A DNA stretch of 64,000 bases from JAHRAW01 sp965212085 (GTDB taxonomy: Bacteria; Pseudomonadota; Gammaproteobacteria; Arenicellales; Poriferihabitantaceae), in NCBI GenBank assembly GCA_965212085.1, contig OZ243042.1, forward strand, positions 2,294,001-2,358,000, given 5' to 3'. The notes beneath the pieces are model-generated. The model saw only the letters and a program-made list of their open reading frames with translations, did no database searches and had not been told where the DNA came from. Made by a program: the position numbers and the translations under genes. Position 1 is the stretch's first letter. Each line of letters begins with the position of its first letter. Below, piece by piece: positions 25,505-34,060 of the stretch.

Positions 25505-26587
25505 ATGGCCAACATCATCGGGAAACTGCTGCGGGAACGCGGGGTGTTGCTGGCGGACGGCGCCACCGGTTCCAATCTGTTTGATGCCGGGTTGCCGAGC
25601 GGAGACGCCCCGGAGTTGTGGAATGACCTCCACCCCGAGCGCATCGCCCGCCAGTATCAGACCTTCATAGACGCCGGCTCGGACATCATCCTCACCAACA
25701 CCTTCGGCGGCACCCACTACCGCCTGCAACGCCACGACGCCGGGGAGCGGGTCGCGGAACTGAACCGCAAGGGCGCGCGCATCGCCCGTGAGCAAGTGGA
25801 CCAGGCGGCGCGGGAGATTATCATTGGCGGCTCCATGGGTCCCACCGGGGAAATCATGCAACCGCTGGGGGAGTTGGGCTTTGACGACGCCGCAGACGCA
25901 TTTGAACAACAAGCGCGGGCGCTGGAAGAGGGTGGGGCGGACGTGTTCTGGATTGAAACCATGTCCTCCAGGGAGGAAGTGCAGGCCGCCGTTGCCGGCG
26001 CATCGCGGGCCGGCCTGCCGGTGGTCGCGACCTTCAGCGTGGACACCAACGGCCGCACCATGATGGGCCTCGCGCCCGCGGACATCGTCAAGCTCAGCCA
26101 CCAGATGCCCCGCGTGCCCGACGCCATCGGCGCCAACTGCGGGGTCGGCGCGTCGGAGCTGGTCGCCGCCACCATCAACATGCGCCACGCCTGCGAACTG
26201 CTGAACATCGCGCCGGTGATCGTTGCCAAGGCCAACTGCGGCGTGCCGCAGTACGTTGACGGCAGCATCGTGTACACCGGCGACCAGCGCATCATGTCCG
26301 AATACGCCAAACTCGCCATGGACGCCGGCGCTAACATCATCGGCGGCTGCTGCGGCACCACGCCGTCGCACATCGCGGCGATGCGCGCCGCCATAGACCA
26401 ACACCGCCCGCGATCCGCCCCCACCCTGGCCGTCATAGAAAACAGCCTCGGCGAAGTCTCAGCCGGCGCCAAAGCACAACTGCGCGGCGAAATGAGCATC
26501 GCCGCCGGCGCCCTGAGCAACCGCAACGCGCGCACCCGGCGACGCGACCGGCGCTCCGGCTTGGGTCGGAGCGCGAAAACCTCCTGA
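25505..26587 (+). CDS. Betaine--homocysteine / homocysteine S-methyltransferase
   Basis: 360 residues. Homocysteine-binding barrel domain: VLLADGATGSNLFDAG, TNTFGGTHYRL, GSMGPTGEIMQP, FWIETMSSREE. The zinc ligands are visible as the Cys of GANCGVG and the Cys pair of GGCCGTTPSHI. It resembles the bacterial BHMT-like subgroup in which glycine betaine or dimethylglycine-type donors are used, but a methyl-cobalamin donor cannot be excluded. GGAGAGG lies upstream of the ATG. The gene is monocistronic, with its own -10 box. Confidence 0.88.
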   Translation: MANIIGKLLRERGVLLADGATGSNLFDAGLPSGDAPELWNDLHPERIARQYQTFIDAGSDIILTNTFGGTHYRLQRHDAGERVAELNRKGARIAREQVDQAAREIIIGGSMGPTGEIMQPLGELGFDDAADAFEQQARALEEGGADVFWIETMSSREEVQAAVAGASRAGLPVVATFSVDTNGRTMMGLAPADIVKLSHQMPRVPDAIGANCGVGASELVAATINMRHACELLNIAPVIVAKANCGVPQYVDGSIVYTGDQRIMSEYAKLAMDAGANIIGGCCGTTPSHIAAMRAAIDQHRPRSAPTLAVIENSLGEVSAGAKAQLRGEMSIAAGALSNRNARTRRRDRRSGLGRSAKTS

Positions 26588-26610
26588 TGTATGAAAAATC
26601 CCCCGTCATT

Positions 26611-26649
26611 TGTATAGGTTCACTAATAGTGAATGAGTGAACCAATACA
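26611..26649. promoter_or_regulatory. Long inverted repeat, possible operator
   Basis: TGTATAGGTTCACT (26611-26624) faces AGTGAACCAATACA (26636-26649); 13 of 14 pairs match across an 11-base spacer that itself contains another AGTGAA half-site. It lies in a 188-bp AT-rich gap between the homocysteine methyltransferase and the DD-carboxypeptidase. It may be a regulator site for the latter or a terminator stem, but no T-run follows. Confidence 0.45.
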
Positions 26650-26738
26650 ATTCCCGCGCAGGGTTTGCTCCGGCTTGAACGGGGGGCGGGAATCCGGTAA
26701 AAAAAAAATTATTTTACTAAATTAGTTCATAAATCACC

Positions 26739-26744
26739 TATAAT
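26739..26744 (+). promoter_or_regulatory. -10 box of the DD-carboxypeptidase gene
   Basis: TATAAT in a strongly AT-rich stretch that starts with a run of ten A at 26700, 31 bases before the ATG at 26776. -35 candidates are poorly spaced. Confidence 0.4.
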
Positions 26745-26775
26745 CACCTGATATAAATCAATTTATACAACCTCA

Positions 26776-27948
26776 ATGAACCCCCGCATCCTCCTGATCA
26801 CGCTGCTCTTGTGCGCCACCCCGTGTGTAGCACAACCGCTGCTGGAACCCCTCCCGCAGCCCCTCAAATCGCCCCTGCCACCTCCGCAGATCGCGGTCAC
26901 TTCCTCGGTGCTGGCGGACTTTGCCAGCGGCTGGGTCATCCACAGCGCGAACGCCGATGCGCGTATTGAGCCGGCCAGTCTCACCAAACTGATGACCGGC
27001 TATCTGGTGTTTGAGGCGCTTACCGGGGGGGAAATCAAGCCGCAGGATGAGGTCTATATCAGCAAAAAGGCGTGGAAAACCGGCGGCTCGCGGATGTTTG
27101 TGCGGGTGGATACCCGGGTTGCCGTGGAGGAGTTGCTGCGCGGCCTGATCGTGCAGTCCGGCAACGACGCGGCGGTGGCGCTGGCCGAGCACCTGGGGGG
27201 CTCCGAGGAAGAGTTCGCGGCGCGGATGAACCACACCGCGGCGCGGCTCGGCATGACCAACACCCGGTTCGTCAACAGCAACGGCCTGCCGCATCCGCAG
27301 CATTACAGTTCCGCCCTGGACATGACCATCCTGACGCTGGCGCTGATTCGGGAATTTCCCGATTACTACCGGATTTACTCGGAGAAAGAATACACCTACA
27401 ACGGCATCACCCAGCAAAACCGCAACCTGCTGTTGTGGCGGGACCCCACCGTTGACGGCATCAAGACCGGCTATACCGAAAAAGCCGGCTACTGCCTGAT
27501 CGGCACCGCGCGGCGCGACGGCGTGCGCCTGATCGCCACGGTGACCGGCTCGCAAAGCACCAAAACCCGCGCCGACCAGGTGCAGTCGCTGCTGCAATAC
27601 GGCTACGCCGCCTACGACGGCATGCTGGTGTACCGCCCCGGCGGCACGGTCAAAACGCTGCCATTGTGGATGGGACGCCAGCCCCGGGCCAGGGTCGGCG
27701 TGACCCGCGACCTGGCGATTTTGTACCCCAAAGGCGGCAAGGACAAACTCTCCGGGGTGGTCAACCTGCCGGACAGCCTCGAAGCCCCGCTACGGGCCGG
27801 TCAGGCGGTGGGCGACTTTGAAGTCAAATTCGACGGCCAAACCGTGCGCACCGCCGGCCTTCACGCGGTCGGGGCATACCCCGAAGGAACCTGGAACTCG
27901 CAGCTGGCGGACTGGTTCAAGCGCCTGCTTTTCCGGGTTGGCCGGTAA
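26776..27948 (+). CDS. dacA: D-alanyl-D-alanine carboxypeptidase (PBP5/6 family)
   Basis: 390 residues. A signal peptide (MNPRILLITLLLCATPCVAQ) exports it. The penicillin-binding motifs are SLTKLM (SxxK), SGN in VQSGNDAAVAL and KTG in GIKTGYTEKAGYC. A beta-rich C-terminal domain and a terminal helix with SQLADWFKRLLFRV, likely an amphipathic membrane anchor, follow. It trims the terminal D-Ala of peptidoglycan pentapeptides at the periplasmic membrane face. lipB follows, as in the dacA-lipB order of E. coli, but the small ybeD gene between them is missing. Confidence 0.93.
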   Translation: MNPRILLITLLLCATPCVAQPLLEPLPQPLKSPLPPPQIAVTSSVLADFASGWVIHSANADARIEPASLTKLMTGYLVFEALTGGEIKPQDEVYISKKAWKTGGSRMFVRVDTRVAVEELLRGLIVQSGNDAAVALAEHLGGSEEEFAARMNHTAARLGMTNTRFVNSNGLPHPQHYSSALDMTILTLALIREFPDYYRIYSEKEYTYNGITQQNRNLLLWRDPTVDGIKTGYTEKAGYCLIGTARRDGVRLIATVTGSQSTKTRADQVQSLLQYGYAAYDGMLVYRPGGTVKTLPLWMGRQPRARVGVTRDLAILYPKGGKDKLSGVVNLPDSLEAPLRAGQAVGDFEVKFDGQTVRTAGLHAVGAYPEGTWNSQLADWFKRLLFRVGR

Positions 27949-28003
27949 CCTCCGCCCCCCCGCCCCCGCCGCAACTGAACAACCCGGCCCGGAACATTTG
28001 CCC

Positions 28004-28630
28004 GTGGAACCCGTAACCCTCCGGCGGCTGGGCCTGTGTCACTACCAGCCCGTCTGGGAAGATATGCAAGAATTCACCCGCTTGCGGCCCGCCGACGCCG
28101 GCACCGCCGACGAAATCTGGCTTCTCCAGCATCATCCGGTGTTCACCCAGGGAACCAGCTGCCGGGCATCCCCCCGCACCACGCCACAACACCAGGGCGG
28201 CGAAATCCCCCTGGTGCACACCGACCGTGGCGGCCAGATCACCTACCACGGCCCCGGCCAGTTGATCGCCTACCTGCTGCTCAACCTCAAACGCCGGGGA
28301 TTGGGGCCGAAAACCCTGGTCGCGCAGATCGAGCAAGTGGTCATTGATCTGCTGGCCGGCTATGGCGTAACCGCGTCCCGCAACCCCGGCGCCCCCGGCG
28401 TGTACGTGAAGCGCGCCAAGATCGCCGCCCTCGGCCTGCGCATCACGCGCGGCTGCTGCTTTCACGGGCTGAGCCTGAACGTGGACATGGACCTGCGGCC
28501 CTATCAGGTGATTGACCCGTGCGGATACCCGGATCTGGCGGTTACCCAGTTGCAAGCGCACGCCGCCGGGGTAGAGGTCGCCGGGGTCGAGGCGCAGCTG
28601 GCCCGGTTGCTGCTGGCGCGGTTCGGCTAG
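28004..28630 (+). CDS. lipB: Octanoyl-[acyl-carrier-protein] transferase LipB
   Basis: About 208 residues from GTG 28004 (TTG 27998 also possible). It moves octanoyl from ACP to lipoyl domains. Motifs: RRLGLCHYQPVW, LLQHHPVFTQGTS, RGGQITYHGPGQLIAYLLLNL, the catalytic Lys in RAKIAALGLRI and the catalytic Cys in IDPCGYPDLAVTQL. A long upstream extension of the frame runs through dacA and is spurious. lipA is not nearby. Confidence 0.93.
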   Translation: MEPVTLRRLGLCHYQPVWEDMQEFTRLRPADAGTADEIWLLQHHPVFTQGTSCRASPRTTPQHQGGEIPLVHTDRGGQITYHGPGQLIAYLLLNLKRRGLGPKTLVAQIEQVVIDLLAGYGVTASRNPGAPGVYVKRAKIAALGLRITRGCCFHGLSLNVDMDLRPYQVIDPCGYPDLAVTQLQAHAAGVEVAGVEAQLARLLLARFG

Positions 28631-29334
28631 GAAATCCGTTGACGCGCCTGTTCCAGGCGTTCCGGGGAGCCTACGTCCATCCACAGGCCGCGATGCGCCT
28701 CGCCGCCGGCGCGACCCCCGGCGATGGCCCGCTCGATCACCGGCAGTAGCGGAAAACGGCCGGGCGCAAACCCGTCAAACGCGCGGCGGCGGAAGCAGCC
28801 GATGCCCGCGTAGGTCCACTGCGCCGACCCCGCCCCATCACCGGTGGCCGGCAACCGCCCGCGCTCCAGATCAAAATCCCCGCGCCGGCGATAGGGCGGG
28901 GTCGGCGCAAGCACCAGTTGCAGGTCGCAGGAATCGGGCACGGCGAGGGCGGCATAGTTGACATCGCACAACACGTCGGCGTTGATGACGATGAACGGGT
29001 CGCTGCGCAGCAACCCCAGCGCGTTGACGATGCCGCCGCCGGTCTCCAGCGCGCCATCGGGCTCCTCGGAGTAGCGCACATCCAGGCCGAAACGCCGTCC
29101 GTCGTCGGCTAGAAAAGCCCGGATTTGCCCGCCCAGCCACGCGAGGTTGATCACCGCGCCGCCGAATCCCTGAGCCGCCAGCCGTTCGAGGTGATGCTCC
29201 AGCAGGGTTTTGGAACCCACCCGCAACAGGGCCTTGGGAGTGGCATCGGTGAGCGGCCGCAGCCGCCGCCCGCGCCCGGCGGCGAGAATCAAAACATCCG
29301 GCAGGGGGGGCAGGGGGGTGGTTGGTGGTGGCAT
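28627..29334 (-). CDS. murU: MurU-like N-acetylmuramate-1-phosphate uridylyltransferase
   Basis: 235 residues from ATG 29334. DVLILAAGRGRRLRPLTDATPKALLRV is the nucleotidyltransferase signature; later motifs are GALETGGGIVNAL, VINADVLCDVNY and the C-terminal MDVGSPERLEQA. The length and motifs fit MurU, which reloads recycled MurNAc-1-phosphate with UDP, rather than the longer hexose-1-phosphate enzymes. The upstream in-frame extension consists of repeat-derived residues (DQQINRSTDQQ) and is not taken. It converges with lipB, overlapping by four bases. Its partner kinase AmgK is not in the window. Confidence 0.8.
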   Translation of the reverse strand: MPPPTTPLPPLPDVLILAAGRGRRLRPLTDATPKALLRVGSKTLLEHHLERLAAQGFGGAVINLAWLGGQIRAFLADDGRRFGLDVRYSEEPDGALETGGGIVNALGLLRSDPFIVINADVLCDVNYAALAVPDSCDLQLVLAPTPPYRRRGDFDLERGRLPATGDGAGSAQWTYAGIGCFRRRAFDGFAPGRFPLLPVIERAIAGGRAGGEAHRGLWMDVGSPERLEQARQRIS

Positions 29335-29372
29335 CTGTTGATCTGTTGATCTGTTGATCTGTTGATCTGTTG
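29333..29372. repeat. Octamer tandem repeat at the murU start
   Basis: Five units of ATCTGTTG (CAACAGAT on the murU strand) run up to and into the start codon, which is formed as CAACAG-ATG. A change in copy number would alter the distance between promoter and start codon without changing the protein. Confidence 0.85.
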
Positions 29373-29460
29373 GGCCGTGGGGTGGCCGGCAAAGCGGGAT
29401 TATATACTTCGCGGGGTGGCGTGACGCGGGCGCGGGGCGCGGGGCGAGGCGCGGGGTGCG

Positions 29461-29886
29461 GTTGCGCGTGACGCGCATTTGCGGGGGGAGACCCCCCGCA
29501 GACCCCCCTTGCGGCGCGGGAAAACATCCTGTTTTCAGCGCCGCCGTGCGCGTCCCTGCGCACGCCGAAGTTAGCGGCTACGCCGCCGGTTGGACGGCCG
29601 CAGAGGTGTAAAAACATGCAAGGGAAACGATGAGGCTTGGTCGCTTTTTTTGCGCTTCCTTTGCCCTGCCTTACGCCCTCGGTGTCATACCCGAACGATA
29701 GAAAAATAAGGAGCGCCAGCGACCGTTTGTTTCATCGTATCGGGCATCCGCTTTTTCGGCCCGGCGCCAGCCGGACTGTCGCGCACAGGGATGTGCGCGC
29801 GGCGCTGGAAACAGGAGTTTCCCCGCGCCGCAAAGGGGGGTGCGGGGGGTCTCCCCCCCCGCAAAAGCGCGTCACGCGCACAAAAC
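29461..29886. mobile_element. Mirror-image C-A-C element E1
   Basis: Left arm: GTTGCGCGTGACGCGCATTT, G-run/C-run hairpin, GGCGCGGGAAAACATCCTG and GTTTTCAGCGCC. Centre: unique-looking 130 bp and repeat A in minus orientation (29683-29752). Right arm: the same GC-rich arm in inverted orientation, ending GCGCGTCACGCGCACAA. A closely similar element lies at 34061-34545; the two share most bases over the first 290 positions. No transposase. Confidence 0.75.
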
Positions 29887-29940
29887 CCATCCGACTACCC
29901 CCACCCTCACAAACGCACGTCACGCGCCCCCCGCCGCATT

Positions 29941-29949
29941 TGCTATAAT
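29941..29949 (+). promoter_or_regulatory. Extended -10 promoter of lptD
   Basis: TGCTATAAT is a perfect extended -10 (TGnTATAAT), 31 bases before the lptD ATG and just outside element E1. Confidence 0.6.
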
Positions 29950-29980
29950 CCGCCACCCCGAAAAGAACCACAAAACAAAC

Positions 29981-32365
29981 ATGGCCCTCGCCACCCCCCC
30001 CAAACCGCTTGCCCGGCTGTTGACCACCTGTTGCGCCGCCGCGATCTGCGCCGCCGCAGCCGCCCAAACCCCGGCTCCCGGCGCGGAAATCTGTACGCCG
30101 GGGCGGATCACCATTCCGGCGGAACTCAAAAACGCGCTCCGGGGTGAGCGGGGCGACCCCGCCGGCCAGCCCATCCACGTTGAGGCGGACACCATCGAAA
30201 CCGAGGACGACAACGTCGTGATTCTGCGCGGCAGCGCCGAGGTGGTGCAGGGCAATCGCGGGGTGTACGCCGAGCGCATCGTCTATCACCGTGGCGCGTA
30301 CCGCGCCCGCGCCGAGGGCGGCGTGGTGTACTACACCGCCGGCGGCGATGAAATCCGCGCCGGGACGCTGGACGTGGAGGTGGACACTTTCGTCGGCACG
30401 GGGTCGGACGTTCAGGTACGCATCGCCGGTGACGCTTCGTCCCATCGTGAACGTGAGCGCGGCGGTGGATATGGCGGCGATACTTTTTTCTCGCCCCTGG
30501 ACGACTCGCTTCCCGCTGAATCTGATGAGCCTGAACCGCGCCAACCCGACGGCCACACCTACGCCCGCGCGCGGGCCACGGCGCAGACCGTGGACTTCGA
30601 GGGCGGCGATTTCCAGCGCCTCCACAACGTCACCTTGACCACCTGCGAACCGGGCAATACGGATGTCTTGTTGAGCGCGAAGGAGATTGAACTCGACCAC
30701 GCCGCCGGCGTCGGCACCGCCAAGTCCATGACCGTGAAATTCAAAAACACGCCGATATTTTATTTCCCCACCGCCACCTTCCCCATCAACGATGAACGCA
30801 AAACCGGCTTCCTGTTTCCGGCGGCGGGCTACGACAACGAGTCCGGCGCGGTGCTGGAGACGCCGTACTACCTCAACCTCGCGCCCCACTACGACGCCAC
30901 CCTCACGCCGCGGATATTGACCGAGCGCGGCGCGCAGTTGTTCGGCGAGTTTCGTTACCTCGGCGAAAACGGACGCGGCGCAGTGCGCGGCGAGTACCTG
31001 CCTTCGGACAACGAATACGAAGACGGAAACGAAGACCGCTACGCCTTCGGCTACGACCACCGCCACCGCTTCGGCGAAAACTGGCGCGCCACGCTCGACT
31101 GGCAGCGCATCTCGGACAGCGATTACCTGCGCGATTTTGCAAACGAGGTGGACGTGGTCGCGTCCAGTTACGTCCCGCAAAAAGCGGCACTGGAGTACTT
31201 CGGCAAGGCGCTGCGCTTCAGCGCCCGGGCGGCGGCCTACGATTCCGCCAACGACGCCATCAACCGCACCGACCGCCCCTATCAAACCCTGCCGCAGTTA
31301 AGCCTGGCGTTCAGGCCGCAAAAACTCGGTCGGTTCCGGGGCGGAGTAGATGCCCAGTACACCAACTTTCGGCACGATGACGACGACAAAGTCAACGGCA
31401 CCCGCCTGCGCGTCAAGCCATACCTCAGCGCAACCCTTGAAAAAAGTTACGGCTATATCACGCCGAAAGTGTCGTTGCAGGCCATCCGTTATTCGCTGGA
31501 TGACAACGACGGTATGCCGGCAGATGACGGTAAAACCGACGACTCCCCGGCGGCGGAAATACCCGTGTACAGCATTGACGGCCGCCTGTTTTTCGAGCGG
31601 CAACTGGAATACCACGGCGCGGCCTACGCCCAGACCCTGGAGCCGCGATTGTTCTACCTCAACATTCCGAAAAAGCGCGAACAAGACGCGTTCCCCGACT
31701 TCGACACCAGCGCCGGCAGCGACAGCAGCTTCGCCCATTTTTTTCGGGAAAACCGTTTCTTCGGCGGCGACCGGGTCGGAGACACCGAGCAAATCGCGGT
31801 GGGCGTCAGCAGCCGCATCCTCGACAACGACAGCGGCCGCCAGCGCCTCAAGTTGAGCCTCGGCCAGGTGTTTTATCTTGAAGACCGCGAAATCGCCCTG
31901 ACCCGAGACGCCCAAGCGCAAACCGAAGACGCTTCGGGATTGCTCGGCGAGATCACCGCCGCGCTTTCCGGGAACTGGTCGGCCACCGGTTTTGCGCGCT
32001 GGGATGACGGCCAAAGCGACCTCGACACCTTTCGGTTGTCCGCCGACTACCGAGACCGGCGCGACCGCCGCGATCGCCGCCGCAGCGCGAGCGCCGCCTA
32101 CACTTTCAACGATGACTTCTCGGAGCAGCTCAACGCCGCCTTCGAGACCCCCCTGGGGCCGCGCTGGCGGTTGCAGAGCAACGCCGCGTATTCCCTTGAA
32201 GAGGATGAAGTGCAATCATCGGGGCTTGGTTTCAGTTATGACGGCTGCTGCTGGGCGGTGCGGGTGGCGGCGCGGCGTTATCTGGACGGCGAGGGCGGTC
32301 ACAAAAACCGCCTGGTTTTCACCTTTGAACTCGACGACCTCGGCAAGATACGCTCGCGGTTATGA
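29981..32365 (+). CDS. lptD: LPS-assembly protein LptD
   Basis: 794 residues from ATG 29981. A signal peptide (LLTTCCAAAICAAAAAQ) is followed by an OstA/LptA-like jelly-roll (about 60-150, IHVEADTIETEDDNVVILRG, then GVYAERIVYHRG) and the large LptD beta-barrel with PIFYFPTATFPINDERKTGFLFP and ETPYYLNLAPHYDATLTPRIL. It inserts lipopolysaccharide into the outer leaflet together with LptE. The family cysteines are present near TTCEPGN and the C-terminal DGCCWAV. The neighbouring surA encodes a chaperone needed for its folding, as in E. coli. pdxA and rsmA, usual next neighbours, are not here. Confidence 0.94.
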   Translation: MALATPPKPLARLLTTCCAAAICAAAAAQTPAPGAEICTPGRITIPAELKNALRGERGDPAGQPIHVEADTIETEDDNVVILRGSAEVVQGNRGVYAERIVYHRGAYRARAEGGVVYYTAGGDEIRAGTLDVEVDTFVGTGSDVQVRIAGDASSHRERERGGGYGGDTFFSPLDDSLPAESDEPEPRQPDGHTYARARATAQTVDFEGGDFQRLHNVTLTTCEPGNTDVLLSAKEIELDHAAGVGTAKSMTVKFKNTPIFYFPTATFPINDERKTGFLFPAAGYDNESGAVLETPYYLNLAPHYDATLTPRILTERGAQLFGEFRYLGENGRGAVRGEYLPSDNEYEDGNEDRYAFGYDHRHRFGENWRATLDWQRISDSDYLRDFANEVDVVASSYVPQKAALEYFGKALRFSARAAAYDSANDAINRTDRPYQTLPQLSLAFRPQKLGRFRGGVDAQYTNFRHDDDDKVNGTRLRVKPYLSATLEKSYGYITPKVSLQAIRYSLDDNDGMPADDGKTDDSPAAEIPVYSIDGRLFFERQLEYHGAAYAQTLEPRLFYLNIPKKREQDAFPDFDTSAGSDSSFAHFFRENRFFGGDRVGDTEQIAVGVSSRILDNDSGRQRLKLSLGQVFYLEDREIALTRDAQAQTEDASGLLGEITAALSGNWSATGFARWDDGQSDLDTFRLSADYRDRRDRRDRRRSASAAYTFNDDFSEQLNAAFETPLGPRWRLQSNAAYSLEEDEVQSSGLGFSYDGCCWAVRVAARRYLDGEGGHKNRLVFTFELDDLGKIRSRL

Positions 32366-32368
32366 ACG

Positions 32369-32408
32369 AATGAACCAATGAACCAATGAACCAATGAACG
32401 GAATGAAC
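32369..32408. repeat. Octamer tandem repeat upstream of surA
   Basis: Five units of AATGAACC (the last two with one change each) fill the lptD-surA gap, ending 4 bases before the surA ATG. Each unit contains an ATG, in frames that shift from unit to unit. Confidence 0.85.
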
Positions 32409-32412
32409 TGAA

Positions 32413-33756
32413 ATGAAAATGACCCGCTTGACGCATCAACCCCGGCACGTTCCGGTCACAGGGGCGGCGTTGTTCGCGCTTCTTTTCTTCGGCTTCGGAG
32501 CGGGTTATGTTGCCCCGGCCTCCGCCCAGGCCATCGCCATAGACAAGGTGCTGGTGGTGGTCAACGAAGAAGCCATCACCATGAGCGAATACCAGGCCCG
32601 GCACCGCCGGGAAATGCTGCAAAAAACCACGCACCTCGACCCCTTCGACGGCGCCATTGACCCGCGCATCCTCGACCAGATGATTGACGACCGCATCCAG
32701 GCGCAGATGGCGGTGCGCCGGGGCATCCGCGTGCCGCCGGAAGAAGTGAATCGCGCGGTGGCCTTCATCGCCCGCAAAAACGACACGCCGGCCCCGCAGC
32801 TGCTCGCGCAACTCGCCGAAGACGGCATCACCCCGGGGCAGTTCCGCGCCAGTCTGCGGGAGCAGCAGTTGATCCGCCGGCTGGTGGACCGGGTGGTGAA
32901 CGCCAGGGTCAAGGTCAGCGATCAGGAAGTCGAAAACTACCTGGTCAGCCACCAGGAACTGGCCGCCTCAAACGAGGCCTGGGAAGTGTCGCACCTGTTC
33001 ATCGCCCTGGAAGAAAAATCCGCTTCCGATGATGCCGCGCAGGCCGAACTGGAAAACCTCGCGCACATCCGCGCGGCGGTGCTGAAAGGGCGCTCTTTCG
33101 AGAAATCCGCCGAGGAGTTTTCCGACGGCCCGAAGCGCGATGCCGGGGGCTACCTCGGCTGGCGCAAGATCGGCCAACTGCCGAAACTGTTCGTGGACGC
33201 GCTGCGCGAGACCGAAGTCGGCGGCGTCAGCGAAATCATCCGCAGCGGCAACGGCCTGCACCTGCTCAAGGTCCACGACCGCAGGGAAGGGGGGCAGGTC
33301 GTCGATCAGCAGTTGCTGCGGCACATCCTCATCCGCCCCGGCGCCGAACTCAGCGAAGCGCAAGCCAAAGAACTGGCCGGTGAACTGTACGCGCGGATTA
33401 TCAACGGCGAGGATTTTGAAACCATCGCCCGCGCCCATTCCGCGGATCAGGTCAGCGGCATCGAAGGCGGCCTCCTCGGCTGGACCAACCCCGGCGACTT
33501 TCCGCCGAAACTTGAGCGGGTGCTGGCGCGCCTTGAGTTAAACGAACTCAGCAAACCGTTACGCGCCCCGGCCGGTTATCACCTCGTGGAAGTCCTCGAC
33601 CGCCGGCGCGCCGACATCAGCGTGGCGATGGCCGCCAAGCGCGCCCGGCAAGTGATTTTCCAGCGCAAGGCCGCATCCTTTTACGACAACTGGTACGGAG
33701 CCATCCGCGATTCGGCGCACATCGAATATATCGCGGTGGATCCGGGTTCCGGTTAG
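32413..33756 (+). CDS. surA: Periplasmic chaperone / peptidyl-prolyl isomerase SurA
   Basis: 447 residues. A signal peptide (ALFALLFFGFGAGYVAPASAQA) precedes the SurA N-terminal domain (AIDKVLVVVNEEAITMSEYQAR, LDQMIDDRIQAQMA). Two parvulin domains follow: about 195-290 (DGPKRDAGGYLGWRKIGQLPKLF) and about 300-400 (GLLGWTNPGDFPPKLE). It escorts outer-membrane proteins, including LptD and autotransporters such as the two in this window, through the periplasm. Confidence 0.94.
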   Translation: MKMTRLTHQPRHVPVTGAALFALLFFGFGAGYVAPASAQAIAIDKVLVVVNEEAITMSEYQARHRREMLQKTTHLDPFDGAIDPRILDQMIDDRIQAQMAVRRGIRVPPEEVNRAVAFIARKNDTPAPQLLAQLAEDGITPGQFRASLREQQLIRRLVDRVVNARVKVSDQEVENYLVSHQELAASNEAWEVSHLFIALEEKSASDDAAQAELENLAHIRAAVLKGRSFEKSAEEFSDGPKRDAGGYLGWRKIGQLPKLFVDALRETEVGGVSEIIRSGNGLHLLKVHDRREGGQVVDQQLLRHILIRPGAELSEAQAKELAGELYARIINGEDFETIARAHSADQVSGIEGGLLGWTNPGDFPPKLERVLARLELNELSKPLRAPAGYHLVEVLDRRRADISVAMAAKRARQVIFQRKAASFYDNWYGAIRDSAHIEYIAVDPGSG

Positions 33757-33773
33757 TTTCCCGGAGGCGTCTA

Positions 33774-34022
33774 ATGATTGACAAACTGAGCGAAGCCATC
33801 GCCGCGCTGTTGCCGGCGGAACTGGGCAAGGAATTGCGCGGCAATATAGACGCGGTGGTGCGCGCCAATTTCGAGAAAATGAACTTGCTGACCAGGGAGC
33901 AGTTTGAAATTCAGGAAAAGGTTTTGCATCGCACCCGCGCGCGGGTGGTGGAGTTGGAAAAACAAGTCGCCGAGCTGGAGCGGCGGCTTAATCTTGTGGT
34001 GGAAGAAAGCGGGAAAGGGTAG
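33774..34022 (+). CDS. ubiK: Ubiquinone-biosynthesis accessory factor UbiK
   Basis: 82 residues with a C-terminal coiled coil (RARVVELEKQVAELERRLN), the BMFP domain; MIDKLSEAIAALLP is the standard UbiK start. It helps aerobic coenzyme-Q synthesis by binding UbiJ and membranes. GGAGG lies nine bases before the ATG. In many Gammaproteobacteria comM follows directly; here element E2 and the subtilase gene stand between them. Confidence 0.9.
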   Translation: MIDKLSEAIAALLPAELGKELRGNIDAVVRANFEKMNLLTREQFEIQEKVLHRTRARVVELEKQVAELERRLNLVVEESGKG

Positions 34023-34060
34023 CGGGGGCGCGGGGCACGGGGCGCAGAGCGCGGGGGTGC

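Larger units (their letters stand above)
29373..29980. other. Repeat-filled gap between murU and lptD
   Basis: About 600 bp without a supported gene. It contains element E1 (29461-29886) and the lptD promoter. Frames here that begin MRVTR... or run with Arg/Pro/Gly-rich sequence recur wherever repeat C occurs and are by-products of it. Confidence 0.7.

Noticed and set aside
28004..28630. lipB start at 27818
   Set aside because: That frame overlaps 130 bases of dacA coding sequence and adds no conserved residues; GTG 28004 gives the usual length.
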